Shown: positions 23,922 through 35,461, counted from the first letter of the stretch. The stretch: 64,000 nucleotides of DNA from Periglandula ipomoeae IasaF13 (GCA_000222875.2 AFRD01000048.1:54829-118828); one strand, 5' to 3'. The notes: generated from the letters alone by a model not told the origin. A program made the numbers and translations.

Positions 23922-25287
23922 TCAATGACCACCTAGTTCCGCCCTGTTATGCTCATTCCCAACCGGATGCTGAACCGGTAACTCAGTCGGCGGAGTCTGG
24001 TCAACACCGGGAGTGGTACCTTGGGGACTTGTGGCACCCTTGTCTCCTTCTCCAACATGCGGACTGGGCGTCGTGTGAGGCGGTGGTGAACCAGCGTAGC
24101 TAGCTGTGTTACCTGGGAAGTTGTAGCCCTGCTGCTACTGCTGGTGGTACCCATATTGTTGTTGTTGTTGCTGCTGCGGGAATTGAGGATTATAGCTCCC
24201 CTGAGAGTACGGGCTCTGTGGAGAGGAGTACACGCTCATATGGGGGTCGTAGACGCTTTGCGTGTTTTGATTGTATCCTTGCTATGGATAGTTCTGGTAG
24301 TTCTGAGGAGGACCCTGCTGCGGAGGAGGTTGTTGGGCCTGAGCCATGTTGACGGGTGGTGAAGCTGAAGAGCTCGAATCCTTGGACTTCTTCTTGCGCA
24401 GGAGGAGGAAAGCTCCCAAGCCGACAAGGGCCAGGGCCGCTACACCACCGACTGTGCCGCCTACTATGGCACCAATATTGGAACTTCCATCACCGCCATC
24501 ACCTCCTCCACCGCCTCCGGTTGACGTGCTTGTGTGAGACGTCGTCGTCGAAGTCGTGCGAGGGAAGCTGTGCGTCTTGGACCAGCCGGGGTCGTAGTCG
24601 AGAAGGAGGCCGGAACCTGGCGTCGGAGAGCAGTCCAGCGCGGTGTATGTGCCTGTCTTGGTATTGCCGGAGAATGTCATGGTATAAGTGTAGCATTCAG
24701 GGGAATTGACGTTGCTATTTGCATTCTTAGCTTCGATTTTCGCGAAGGGAAGACATCGCTTCTCTGTATAGGTTCTTGGAGTTCCAGGGCGTCGAGCAAG
24801 ATCACAACGTACCAGCACACAGTGTGGTAGTCCGTTAGACTATTACATGCCCCTGCCGCAGAGGAGCGGTAGTTTATGCATTTCGTCTTGATGCGCGAGC
24901 AGTCCTTGTTGGGCTCGCAGCAGCCCATGTAGCCATTTTGATAGGCGCAGGTGTCTGTAGTAGACGAGACAGACGAGCGAATCTTGGGGACAATTGGTCA
25001 GTCACATAACTTCAAGTGAAGCATGTATGAGTGAGTGAATAGGCAAGTCTCAGAAACTCACTTCCGTTTGACGCGACAAATCCGCAGGTCAATGGACCAA
25101 GGGTATATCCATCCAGCCGTGGCTGCAGGTCCATTCGCCCAAAGATCGGTTTGGGCCCTTCAGTCGTTTTGGGCGACCGGCCCTGGGCCATGTGCATTTG
25201 GTTATCGAAGGAGCTCGCATCTGTCTCCTTTGCGGGAGACAGCACCGATGCGCCAACCGCGAAGACGAAGGCGCGAGTGTGTCTCAT
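23922..25287 (-). pseudogene. Cell-surface single-pass membrane protein with two in-frame TAG codons and a frame break
   Basis: The reconstructed layout is an N-terminal secretory-type start (MRHTRAFVFAVGASVLS) and a cysteine-rich ectodomain (begins T-C-A-Y-Q-N-G-Y-M-G-C-C). A serine/threonine and glycine-rich linker follows, then a membrane span (I-G-A-I-V-G-G-T-V-G-G-V-A-A-L-A-L-V-G) with a basic stop-transfer (RKKK). The cytoplasmic tail is rich in Q, P, Y and G. Exon 1 is 25062-25287 and exon 2 ends at 24954 (acceptor TACTACAG). Between about 24770 and 24815 the frame must change by one base; no in-frame splice fits, because each candidate junction creates a stop. The tail reads TAG at 24282-24284, stays open for 48 codons, reads TAG again at 24135-24137, then stays open for 70 codons to TGA at 23922-23924. 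Both TAGs fall in glutamine-rich runs where CAG is expected. Such proteins often act as wall sensors or adhesins; its role is unknown. Confidence 0.65.
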
Positions 25288-26600
25288 GGTCGTGGAGTGA
25301 AGTCTGTAGAATTGTAAGGGTTCAATTATGAGACAGGTCGTTATGCGATTATCGTCGTGTTTCTCATCCGGTCAACCACACCATGCGATCCCCGTCATCA
25401 GCAGCAATAACGAGGCTCGAATCGCTGTGATAAGAGAAGGAAAATAAAAATAAAAGGGGAGCAATTGAATCCCAGACAATACGAAACGAATGCGAGATAC
25501 CAAACCCGTCAGCAGCCTAGCCCGAAATTATACCCGCGTCGAGCGACAACACCACGAGGCTCACTTTTCAGCACCATCCCATGTCCTACTAGCAACCCTC
25601 AGAATGGTGGCAGCGCAAAATGGGAAATGCGTGAAAAACAGCCCCAGGATCAGCTATTTCCATTATGGGCTCCCGCCTCGCGGCCACTAGTGCATGCAAG
25701 GCTTCAATGTTGTCGTCCTCTCCATGCGGTGAAAATCGTCACGTCGAAGAGTCCTCTCGGTCCTGATCAGCCAAACAACCCCATTTTCCACGAACGGGTT
25801 TCCGACGATAAAACAGAATCAGCCTGACGCCAGTGGGGGGCACTGCAAGCTGGTCCCCTGACGTGGCGGACATGTTCGAAGTCTCTCATTCGGCGACAGC
25901 CTCACTGGCGGCATGGAGCTGAAAAAGACGTCTGGTTCTAGCTCCGGGTCCTGGTCCCTTTTTAGATCAGCCGCTTCCCACCTTTTCGTTGCGGCTCAAC
26001 ATGGATTCGGATGGGCGCTCGCTCAGGCGGGATTATTCATGAGCAAAGAGCTCTGCCAAGACTGGTTCGAGAGTCATTGGGAGCAGTTCTGAATCTGGCC
26101 AAGACGGGAGCGAAGCCGTGCCATGCATGTGTTGGCGTATTGGGAAGAGGCGGCGGGAAACATTGCGGAGATTCGGAACCCGTCAATTGGTATTAATATT
26201 GTCTCCTCGTCAGCCGCCTCCAGACGCGGATTGTGGATCCCGAGCTGAACCAGGTTCATGATCCAAAGTCGGACTTCGCATCCAACGAGACGAGCGAGTA
26301 GGAATAATTGTGGCAGGAAGCTGCAGCCAAGGCATGCCTCGATCTGGTGACGACTTGCCTGGAGAGTCTTTCCCCAATACAATGAGGATGCAAGTTGAGA
26401 ATAATTTACACATACGCACGCGCAGAGTAATAAATGGATGACATCTCGGCACGATGCAACCCTCCATGCCCACATGCGTCAACCTTATTTCAACAACCGG
26501 AGGCTGGAGCTGACATGCGTTGGTTGTCGCCTCCGCATGTACATGCTGAGGACCTCAATGCGTTATTCGAATCTCATGACTGGCAGCGTGGATAATCGAT
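25288..26600. other. Gene-free block left of the tandem duplication
   Basis: No supportable gene. Frames of 60-133 codons on both strands have no recognisable domain. Part of the minus strand could be 3' remains of whatever gave rise to the duplicated copies to the right, but I cannot connect them. Confidence 0.4.
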
Positions 26601-26779
26601 TGCTTATCCATTTGCTCACTCAGAATGGAAATGTCATAGACGGTCCCCCACATCCAGACCACCGCTTGCAACGACGAATGGCGAAACAGCGAAACCTGTT
26701 ACTTTCCCAACTGTGCTGCAATTTTCATCGCACCGGACAGTACAGGCAGAGCACAGCGGCGGCATTAGCGCAATCCTCC

Positions 26780-27430
26780 TTCAGCAATCGATCTCGCAAA
26801 GCTTGTCGGTATTGATTCTACGGTCAAATCATCCTCAGCCTCGACCTGGACCACATCCGCTGCATAGCCCATCTGATATTGAGGGCCCAGAATGTCAGTG
26901 TTCACGCGGGAACCAAGCACTGAAACTTCAGGGCAGATATAAGAGAGAAAGGATACACGGTTTCAGAGACTGCAACGAGAAAATGTGACAAGCTGCTCAA
27001 CGTACCCTGCAGACAGCAACCATCGAACTCGCCAGCAACCATAGGGTTTATTATGCCCGGAGCTGTGTCAACTACGCTCTGGAAGGGTATCGTGTAAATG
27101 AGGTTCTAGAAAAATCCGAGTGCAGGTGTTTTCAAATACAGAGAACCGGACAACGCCACAATTACTTCATGGGACTATCCATCTTGGACTACTGGGAAGT
27201 CATATCTCTTTCTCGTCAAAATAAGCCTGGATGAAGGTGGACTTTTGTCGTCAGTCTTATTCACTGTTGACTACAGGATATGAGGACAAAGACTGTCGAA
27301 TTAGGTTTGTATTCCGCTTGGCCTCAGCTTGGATTCCATACGGGTCACGACCAAGGAGCAACAGCCATCCAAGAAGCATCGCACAACAACAGACAACGAT
27401 TGGCCATCTCTCAGTGCCTTTGATGAGCAC
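26780..27430 (-). pseudogene. Copy A of a diverged tandem duplication, start codon lost
   Basis: On the minus strand this copy matches the segment about 780-800 nt to its right along several blocks. The clearest exon-like part (27095 down to 27005) would read T-I-P-F-Q-S-V-V-D-T-A-P-G and ends at a GTACGT donor. Where copy B has ATG, copy A has ATA. A second exon-like piece (about 26905-26765) encodes an acidic stretch with V-E-A-E-D-D-L-T-V-E-S before a stop. The acidic, serine-bearing N-terminus vaguely recalls LaeA-like fungal methyltransferases, but no SAM motif is readable and I do not claim it. Confidence 0.4.
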
Positions 27431-27559
27431 TCAAATGCAAAATTCATATGATAAGAACATCTTTCCAAAACCAAGTCAGCAGAGAACAAAAGTCAATTGC
27501 GCCCAATCCTCGTGACTTTAGACTAGATCCCATGACGAGTGTCACCACAGAGACGCCTG

Positions 27560-28200
27560 TCGACACAGCTCTCAATCTCCGCTGCGATTCTCAGCAGTCG
27601 CCACCGTCACAAAAGCATCCTCCGCCTGGATCACCTCCAGAAGGTGGACCAGCTATTATTCAGGGCCAAAAGTGTCAGCGTTCATGCGAGTATCAAAGGT
27701 AACAGACTGTTGAAGGCGCATATAAAAGAGAGGAAGAGTACATGAATATGTTGCAGAAAATATGCTTTAAAAATCCAACAAATTTGCTCGACATACCGCT
27801 GGGTACATTTTGCTGCACGACCTCGCCAGCAGTCATAGGAGCTATCGCCTGCGGAGCTATTTCGACTACGCCTTGATCGGGCATTGTGAGGTAAGGTTTT
27901 TAGAAATATTCGAAAAGCGAGATTTCACTCAATGATTAACAAGCGCTTGAACAAACTCCCAAGTCCGCGTTGTGGGAACTGTTAACATTTTATATAGGAC
28001 GATGTATCGTTTCCTTGTAAATGAGATATTGCTGACCCTTCTTTCTCTTTGGCATAGGATCCGAACCACTGCAATTTGCAGGACATAAGAACTAAGAATA
28101 TCAACATGAAGCTATTTCGCTTTTGCCAGCCTAGATACCATACAGGCCACGACCAAAGAGCAGGCAACGTCTCAGGGAGCGTCGCACAATACTAAACCAC
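27560..28200 (-). pseudogene. Copy B of the diverged tandem duplication
   Basis: The copy keeps an ATG at 27884 opening M-P-D-Q-G-V-V-E-I-A-P-Q, which parallels copy A, and a GTATGT donor about 88 nt later. The next exon-like block (about 27690-27570) contains tandem TAA and TAG stops in the frame homologous to copy A, then V-H-L-L-E-V-I-Q-A-E-D. The upstream flanks of both copies also align, sharing CCATACNGGYCACGACCAA at about 27336 and 28137. The whole unit was therefore duplicated, including sequence ahead of the start codon. Function unknown; both copies look dead. Confidence 0.4.
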
Positions 28201-28894
28201 AGCGGACGATGCACCATGTACACCCAGACCACTCGGTCAGCGCGGAGAGCTCAGGATATATGTGAAAAGACAAGTTGGATCAGTGGGCAGGGAGCGCACG
28301 CTAGATTCTTCTCTCAAGTGGCACGTGTGCCATGGTGAGGCGCAGTGAAACGTTTTCTCTTTTGTTTGGCGGAAGACGCGGTGCCTCGTGGTCCGCACGC
28401 GCGAGCATTTGCCAGTGTGGTGTGAGCATGGCCACTTTGCACGGCGGATCTCCAGCAATGGCTTTTTCAAGTGTGATACGGAGTACATGTATGAGTTTTG
28501 TTGGTAGCATAACCATCCCGCTCGTTGGGCGGCCGCTTCTCAACAGCCAGCAAGCGAATTTGTGCTTTGGCATGGAGACACCTTGTTCTGCGTCCGTTTT
28601 CTATTCCTCCTCTGCGCATGACATATGAATAATGAAAGAGAAACACACTTCAAGTTCCCACATCGGTTATCTACCACATAGAAAAATAAACCCATATGCT
28701 CCATGCACAAAACACACCACTCGCATGTCCCGAAACAGGTTTCAACCGTCTTCCTCCAGGGTAGTGCAACTTGCAGCCCGACCATGAGCCTCGTCGAGAA
28801 GTGCCAAAGAAGCACGGCTCCTCTTCCGATACATTGCGCCAGCCGAGCTCATGCTGTGCGTCACAAGCTACACGCAAATCACCTGTTTTTATTC
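28201..28894. other. Intergenic, 3' side of the Nudix gene
   Basis: About 700 nt with no supportable gene. The last part should include the Nudix 3'UTR. Confidence 0.4.
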
Positions 28895-30061
28895 TCAGAT
28901 CCGACTAAACGGCAATTGACGCTGAAGAGCAGGTTTCAGATATCGGAAGAATTCGTCTTCCTCCGGCTGGATCTCACCCTTGCGTAGGAGAAAGTCAAGC
29001 ATTACAAGCGCGCAGTTGGGTTTCCATTTCCTACTTTTCAGGTCCTTCTTGACCTGTTCAACATTCTTCAAGATGAACCCAGCTATAGAATCAGGCTCAC
29101 ACGTCTCTGGTACGAATCCCTGATCTACTTCTAGATCAAACGTAAACCGGATACCTGGTTCGAGTTGCCCTTGCTCGCTGCCTGCGATCCCGTCCTTCTT
29201 GTCAAAGAAAGAAATCAAAGGCCCACGCTGCACCATTCCCACGTACATGCCGTCCTTGCAGACCTGTCTGGTCTCGATGTCCACTGTCAGCCCAGCTTCT
29301 TCCAAGGCTTCTCTGCTGAGCGTTTTCAGGGGGTTATTGTCGTCTCGGGGGCCCATGGCGCCGGCCACCAGCTGGTCAAGCTTTCCAGCATATGTGACAT
29401 GTTCTGACCGTTTGGCCACCCAGATGTGCATCTGAGCATCACCACCGACATCCTTGATGGTGTACATATTCATGTGGGTTCCAGCCGTCACTATCCCGAA
29501 AACGCCCCGAAGAGGGAACGGAACCTTCATACCATCAAGTCCAAGCCCAAGGCCACGGATTGGGTGATTCTCAGCATCGCCATCGATATCCCGTCTGGTC
29601 ACCCACTTCTTGACACCATCGACTCTGGATGTATTGAGTCGACATAGTTTCACAAACTCCCTCTCGCAAGCAGTGAAGACGCTCTCTCCTCTGCCGAATT
29701 TGGGATTCAGGTGGACCGTCCGTCTTGTGTTGTTAACTTCGAACCCGGTAGTATCCCATGCCATATGGTTGACGAACTTGGGAAGCATATATCCAACAGG
29801 GGCGCCGTGGTCCACGATCCAGAATTCATATAGGGAGCTGATATCTTGTTGAAACTTATTGCACTGTAGCACCACTTCAATGAAGGATGTCATGATGGAG
29901 GAGCTACCGCCACGTGAGGCTGCAGAAGCGGCGCACGTTGCCATTGAAAATGGCGCGTCCAGTGCATGGTAGACTGATGACTGACAAAGACCAGACCGTG
30001 GCACTTTGGCAGAGGTCAAGATTTGAACCGCACCGTCGGCGAATGCGGACTCTGGTGCCAT
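28895..30061 (-). CDS. Nudix hydrolase with N-terminal DUF4743-type domain (thiamine-pyrophosphokinase-related)
   Basis: An uninterrupted frame of 388 residues. Fungal members of this family pair an N-terminal recognition domain with a Nudix fold that cleaves nucleoside-diphosphate-linked substrates. They are often labelled thiamine-pyrophosphokinase-related because of homology, not proven function. The Nudix box lies at about 235-258 and ends in the strong core REALEEAGL (250-258); its first glutamate position is asparagine (DDNNPL), a departure from GX5EX7REUXEEXGU. The first ATG is 30061. Many relatives start at a methionine equivalent to 29893 (MTSFIEVV), which would give 332 residues; the N-terminal 56 residues are serine/alanine rich and could be a mitochondrial leader or untranslated. 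It diverges from NUO-17.8. Confidence 0.85.
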   Translation of the reverse strand: MAPESAFADGAVQILTSAKVPRSGLCQSSVYHALDAPFSMATCAASAASRGGSSSIMTSFIEVVLQCNKFQQDISSLYEFWIVDHGAPVGYMLPKFVNHMAWDTTGFEVNNTRRTVHLNPKFGRGESVFTACEREFVKLCRLNTSRVDGVKKWVTRRDIDGDAENHPIRGLGLGLDGMKVPFPLRGVFGIVTAGTHMNMYTIKDVGGDAQMHIWVAKRSEHVTYAGKLDQLVAGAMGPRDDNNPLKTLSREALEEAGLTVDIETRQVCKDGMYVGMVQRGPLISFFDKKDGIAGSEQGQLEPGIRFTFDLEVDQGFVPETCEPDSIAGFILKNVEQVKKDLKSRKWKPNCALVMLDFLLRKGEIQPEEDEFFRYLKPALQRQLPFSRI

Positions 30062-31351
30062 AGTATGTAGCAATCCAGTTGATGGTTCCTGAATCTTTGC
30101 CTGAGGTGACCGCAGCGAGCCGTTATCTCTTCAATGAGCGCAATATCCCGCATTGAGAACGGTAAACGACAACAACAGCCGAAGAAAAGCATATCCAACA
30201 TCTGCAAAGGACGAGACACAACTCAGAACAGGATCTGAAGAAGAAGATATATAGAGTTGCCAGTCCGATGCCGCTGACTGTTTGACCTTGGTGGACAAAG
30301 CTTTCTGTGCTAGGCTCGTTGCAATATGTGCCCTGACGCACAGGATTAGCCTGAAATCTGGGACTGACCGGTAGCTATGTCACACATGTAAGGAACCGAC
30401 ACTGTGTTTTGAAGAAGAGAAAACGAGGCTTGTCACCACTATTTCAGAAATTGCTCACCCCGGGAGCATGGTCGGGGTCCCAGATTACTGGGAGTGGTCG
30501 CCCTCCTGGCTGGAGTGACATCGCAGACCCTGTCCGCGCTTCGATTCAAACTGCATTAGCTACCATGCAACCTGCTCATCGATGACCAGATGGGAAAGAG
30601 CATACTTGGCTGCTCAGCTCACCCCCCTTGGCTGCGATTGGCAGCAACCATCTCTAGATCAGGCTCACCGTTGCGGAGAAAATGGCTACGATTCGCCGCC
30701 ACGCCGCTGTGATACCTGGAGGCTTTTTGTCCTTCTCCTCACGACACTAGCTCTCCGAGTCACATCGTCAGCCAACCAAGAGCGATCGAAGATGGCCTGC
30801 ATGGTAACCCAGGCACAAGTAAGTTTTCGTTCCTGGTACTTTATCACAGCGGCACGTTTTTTATCATGTCCCAATCGAAGTTTTGCCTCGGCAGAAGCCT
30901 CAAGGTTCAGATGAGACCACGCGCACCGCAATGCGGACGATTTTGTGTAGTCATTGCCTGGGCATTTTCCTATTGGTGTTACGTAGCACCAATTCTGGAT
31001 AGCACTTCGAATCGATGTTGGTTTTGCACAAAAAATGAGCTGTAGCGGAAAGCAAACAAGTATGGTTTTTGATCGCCCTCGATGCTCATCTATCAAAAGT
31101 GAGGACAAGATGAAAGAAGATCCTGGCGTAATTTGGAGGAACAAACAATTCGAAAGCTATCTGTCGTCGAATTTGAGCCAGAAAAGACCCCTGTTTGTTC
31201 GAATGAATGTAAGCAACCGGTGTGATTGGCTGTTACCTGCTTACCTAATCTTACTGGATCCCGCGATCTCGACGACCCGACGTCTTCCAGGCTCCTCGAC
31301 TAACGAGCCTGTCTACAACCAGCTACAATTGACGACGTTGGCCCTGTCAAA
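30062..31351. promoter_or_regulatory. Divergent intergenic region, Nudix gene and NUO-17.8
   Basis: About 1.3 kb that must carry both promoters. Frames up to 152 codons overlap on both strands without any family resemblance. No repeat or TATA box that I would defend. Confidence 0.4.
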
Positions 31352-32037
31352 ATGTTCGCCGCACGACAAAGGGCATGCCAGATTGCCCGACAGCTGCCGC
31401 GGGCGGCTCGAAGCTACGCATCCGAGGCCCACGACCACCACAAGGCCGCCGAGGTCAATGAGTCTTTTGGGGTACGCAAATGAGAAATTACAAGCTCCTC
31501 GTCAACCGCCAACGTCGCTCTCAAAACCGAACTCGTAATTGATGCTGGCTGATTTACTAACGACTGGGTGCAGAAAGGTTCGATTGCCACGGTCGCCATC
31601 TTCTTCGGCGGCGTCCTGTTCTACCAATTCGTCCCCAAGAAGGGCGAGGACTCGTCGGTCTCCAACTTGATCAACAAATACTTGTCGAGGAAGGAGGATT
31701 GGGAGGAAACCAATGCCCTGCACACCAAAGCCATGGAGCAAGCTGGTTACGACCGAAATCTTTTCGAGAACGCCTCGCACAAGCACAGATTCGTCGACGT
31801 CGCATATCCCGAGTTCGTCTTCCCCACGTCACGACAATTCTGTTAATAAATGCCCTGATTTTGCGCCTTGACTAACCTTGTCCCTTCAAAAAATTTAGGG
31901 CTTTCCAATCGCATGCTCCGCGAAACATTCAAGCCGGTCATTTGTTGAATCTGGATCATGTTGTGGAGCACTACAAGCAAAAGCACCTTGAGGATGAGGA
32001 GAGGAAAGCGAAGAAGCTGGCAGCTCAAAAGGAGTAA
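31352..32037 (+). CDS. NADH:ubiquinone oxidoreductase 17.8 kDa subunit (complex I accessory)
   Basis: This is an accessory subunit of mitochondrial complex I, described from Neurospora. Three exons (31352-31471, 31574-31812, 31899-32037) give 165 residues. Residues 1-25 form an arginine-rich presequence without acids (MFAARQRACQIARQLPRAAR), followed by S-Y-A-S. One membrane span follows (about 43-57, I-A-T-V-A-I-F-F-G-G-V-L-F-Y-Q), then a charged matrix or intermembrane domain with A-P-R-N-I-Q-A-G and a lysine-rich C-terminal helix. Intron 2 uses the rarer donor GTTCGT; only this choice restores the Y-P-E-A-F-Q-S-H-A-P-R-N junction. The gene is intact. Confidence 0.9.
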
Positions 32038-33025
32038 ATGTAGTAGAGGATATTGTACAGATGCTGACTATTGGAGAGTGGCCCATATCACGCCTAGCTT
32101 AACAGACGTGTTTTCTTTGTACAAAACACCATGAATTTCTTCATCTACGTGTGTTTCATTGAGTGGCTCATTTGTCCAGGAAAGAAGTTTAACCGCAAAA
32201 TGCTTGTACATGTGCGTTCACAGGTGCACCTCATTCTCAGCCTGATATTGCACGGCCATGCCGATGCAACTTCCTTCGTTGTATGCACCATGAAAGACTA
32301 GGGCTGCTTTGGATGATTACGGCCTGAGGAACACAACATTACTGCTGCGTATCGTGACGATGACTCGTGAGCTGTGCAACTTAGAAACATGAGATACCGG
32401 GAGTAAAGATTCTTTGCGTGCGCATTGCCTCAACTCGAGTTCCACAGCGGTAGGGCGGCTACATAATCTGACAGATCACCGACCAGCTAGTCAAACCATC
32501 ACCATGAGTTTCATGCTTGTCTCCCGGGAGAGAAGGAACAAATGATGTTCGACAGGTCGCCCACGTTTCTAGCACGGTGGCATATAATTATCGAATACGT
32601 AAACCGATGAAGTCTGTGGACTGTTAGGCACGTCACTTGTGATTTGTTGTGTGAGCCAGGCTGGAGTACTCTTAGGGACTTATCTCTGGAATTGACACTC
32701 CTGTAGCAGAGCTTACGCAACGTCACGACAAGTCAATAGTTATCCCTACTCATACAAGCAGCAGCAGGAATCCCATCACCGCTGTCTTCGATGTACGGGC
32801 GTCTGGGCATGTACGAACAGTACGATTTCACAACGGGCGAAGCATGATTCGTAGGACAAGAGAAATTGCAGAAAGCGACGATGCATACGTTTTTGTACTA
32901 TCATGTACTTCGTAGTCATCACAACTCTGATAGAGGCATCGCCACTCTATCAAAACCAATCCTTTTTCGCCCGAAAATGTCCGTCAATGCAGAAACCACC
33001 CAAGACCACCACCAAAACGACCTTC
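32038..33025. other. Convergent intergenic region
   Basis: Almost 1 kb between the NUO-17.8 stop and the RPS15 stop. No coding-like frame; 3'UTRs expected at each end. Confidence 0.45.
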
Positions 33026-33861
33026 TTATTTGAGGGGAATGAAACGAGAAGAGTTGGTGGCACCGATACCGGGACGACCGTGCTTGACAGGCTTGCTGTA
33101 AGACTGTTAGTGATTTATTCTGCCAGCGTGGCCGGAACCAGGGAAAAGGCTGCCGGCTCAAGACTCGACACAAGTTCAACCACCAAAAGAACGTACTATG
33201 AGATAGAGAATTCAGCAAGGTAGTGGCCAACCATCTCAGGCTTGATCTCCACCTGGTTGAACTCCTTGCCGGAGTAGATACCAATAACGCTGCCAATCAT
33301 CTCAGGAACAACAATCATGTCACGGAGATGGGTCTTAACGAGATCGGGCTTCTCGTTGGGCTTGGCCTCCTGCTTGGCCTTGCGCAGCTTCTTGATGAGA
33401 CCCATGGGACGGCGCTTCAAGCCACGGTTGATCCTGCGGCGGGCACGGGCGTGGACAACATCGCGCAGCTGGTCGGAGCTGAGGTCGAGGAGGCTGTAGG
33501 GAATATTAGCATACTGCTATCCAGCGAATGAATGTAGCTTGATGTATATTCGTCGACGATGTCGGGCAAAGTGGAGGAGTACGGAAACAACTGGTGCGCC
33601 ATGTCTTCGTGGGTGCTGATAGGCTAAACGTACTTGTCAAGGTCGATTCCTCGGTAGGAAAACTTGCGGAATGCTCTTCTCTTCTTGAGCTCGGCAGCCT
33701 CCTCGGCGTTCTGAAAGGCATTTCATCGTCAGCATCACGCCCAGAAAGATAAAAAAAAATATCCTCGAAACATTTATCGATTGAATGCCACTGTTCATCG
33801 TCGGGCCACGGAATGAATAATCGGGAACATCGAGGGAGAGACATACGTATTCGTCAGCCAT
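33026..33861 (-). CDS. rps15: 40S ribosomal protein S15 (uS19)
   Basis: A small-subunit ribosomal protein at the head of the 40S near the decoding site. Four exons (33847-33861, 33634-33710, 33197-33493, 33026-33095) give 152 residues. The first exon holds only five codons, MADEY. Recognisable blocks are F-R-K-F-S-Y-R-G-I-D-L-D, R-R-R-I-N-R-G-L-K-R, P-M-G-L-I-K-K-L-R-K-A-K, D-M-I-V-V-P-E-M-I-G-S, G-H-Y-L-A-E-F-S-I and the C-terminal H-G-R-P-G-I-G-A-T. Intron 3 splits the tyrosine codon of S-I-S-Y-K-P; without splicing the frame stops at TAG there. Confidence 0.97.
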
Positions 33862-35461
33862 GATCGCGGTTGTTGATGTATTGATTCGCCTATCGATGCT
33901 GTATCGACGAGCGAATGTGGTGGCCGGGATGGAGTCGTTTTAGAGGGCTGTTGAGTCGCTTGCGGATTGACGAGCCTACCACTCTAAATTTTGCTCGTAG
34001 GGTTTTCTTGCCCTTCGCCCCTCACATCACGTGGTGTGCATTGCCCAGGCGAGTCCACCGATGAATTTCAGCAAAGACATATTAGATAAGCAAGCGGCAA
34101 TGGCACGTGACTGTATTGTCTGGTTTTGCACTAGATCACACCGAGCGGCAGATTCCGTCCCCTGATCCACCCCCCTTTTGCTTCGTCACATCTCATTGGA
34201 GCGCTGGCGGGATTCTCTCATGTCTCATGTATCGTGCTCTACTTTCACACGCGGCGCGAAAAGTGTTCGCTACATGTCAACTTCTTTGCATGCTCGTCGG
34301 CATGTGAATCGAGTACATTGTCTGTATCGCTATTCTGTTTTCTGACGCCGGAGATGTCACGACTGGGAGCAAGTTAGCAGCCAGGCCTATGGGAGTGACG
34401 GCGACTAAGTAGGGCCGGTTGGTTTGAGTCCTGCGACACGCCTCTGCTTGGCGCTCTCAGCATCGTCACCAGTGCGGCGTGGCCAAGCAATCAATCACTA
34501 ACGATTGCTCGCAAACTTGGCAAGCCTCCATCAGTGCTGTGTGCGTTTCTGCGCATAATACCAAGAAGGTCGAGACCGACGTTGGAGCTGGAACTCGTGA
34601 GAGCTGGGATAAGCAGCCTTCCCGCTCCGTGCATGTTTTGCCTCCATTTCGGACAATGCAAGCCTCCTGATCTAGACGCTCGCAAGATGCGTGCGAGATG
34701 GTTTGCCGACCGCGGCGAGCCAAGCGTGGTCGCCTCTTATGTGAGCTGCCCGCCGAGCCACCAGCTGGCGACGTGGGCTCGCACACTCGTACTATGCGGC
34801 CCTGCCTTGGGCTTGGCAGTCTCGGCGTCGTCGTCTCTCTTGCTGTCATGAGATGCTGCCAAGCCTTGGATCTCCAACGCGAGCCTCCGAATGCTTTCAA
34901 ATGCTCCAGGATGAACTGGTCCGCCCCCCAGCGCCGGGTGCACGCTTGGTACTTGGTCCTTTTTGCCTGGTGCGAGCGGGCAGCCTTCATATTAATGTCG
35001 AGGCACGCCTCGTCTTTTCATAGATTGCCTTTTGTCCAGTCGAGCCCGTTTCAATCTCGAACATCAACCCGATAGCCTATCTCACTCCGCCTGTCTCGCG
35101 ATTCTGACAGTCCTTACCATCGCCTGGCTCACGCTCAACATTCTGCGTTCCACTGCTGTCACTCACTGACCTTCAAGAGCCCTACCTGGGTCTGCAGGAG
35201 GCCAACTGCATCTTCGAACTGCATTTGGGGACTTCTTTGTGTTATTGTTGCAGGTTCTGTAAATCGTCAAGGCTTCTGAAGGCAATGTTCGCCAGCCTGT
35301 TGTTCGGGGAATTTCGCCATCGTCGATAGTAAATGAGACTGACGACAGTCATACCAGGGGCGCCATAACGAGCCAGGAACCGGTGGAGTTTGGTATCTAA
35401 TCAGCCAAGAACACTTTCTGCGAACCTCGGAACACCAAAGTTTTGGTGTTCTTGCCGCAAG
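33862..35461. promoter_or_regulatory. Divergent intergenic region, RPS15 and a membrane-protein gene
   Basis: About 1.6 kb. The part next to RPS15 is its promoter. Frames of up to 174 codons on both strands overlap and look non-coding. No repeats of note. Confidence 0.4.

Noticed and set aside
24135..24284. Reassignment of TAG to glutamine
   Set aside because: Intact genes in the window (CENP-H, oligoribonuclease) end with TAG, and the third in-frame TAG (61882) sits where glutamine is not clearly expected.
26780..28200. LaeA-like methyltransferase pair
   Set aside because: Only an acidic, serine-bearing N-terminal flavour is shared; no SAM-binding motif can be read in any frame.
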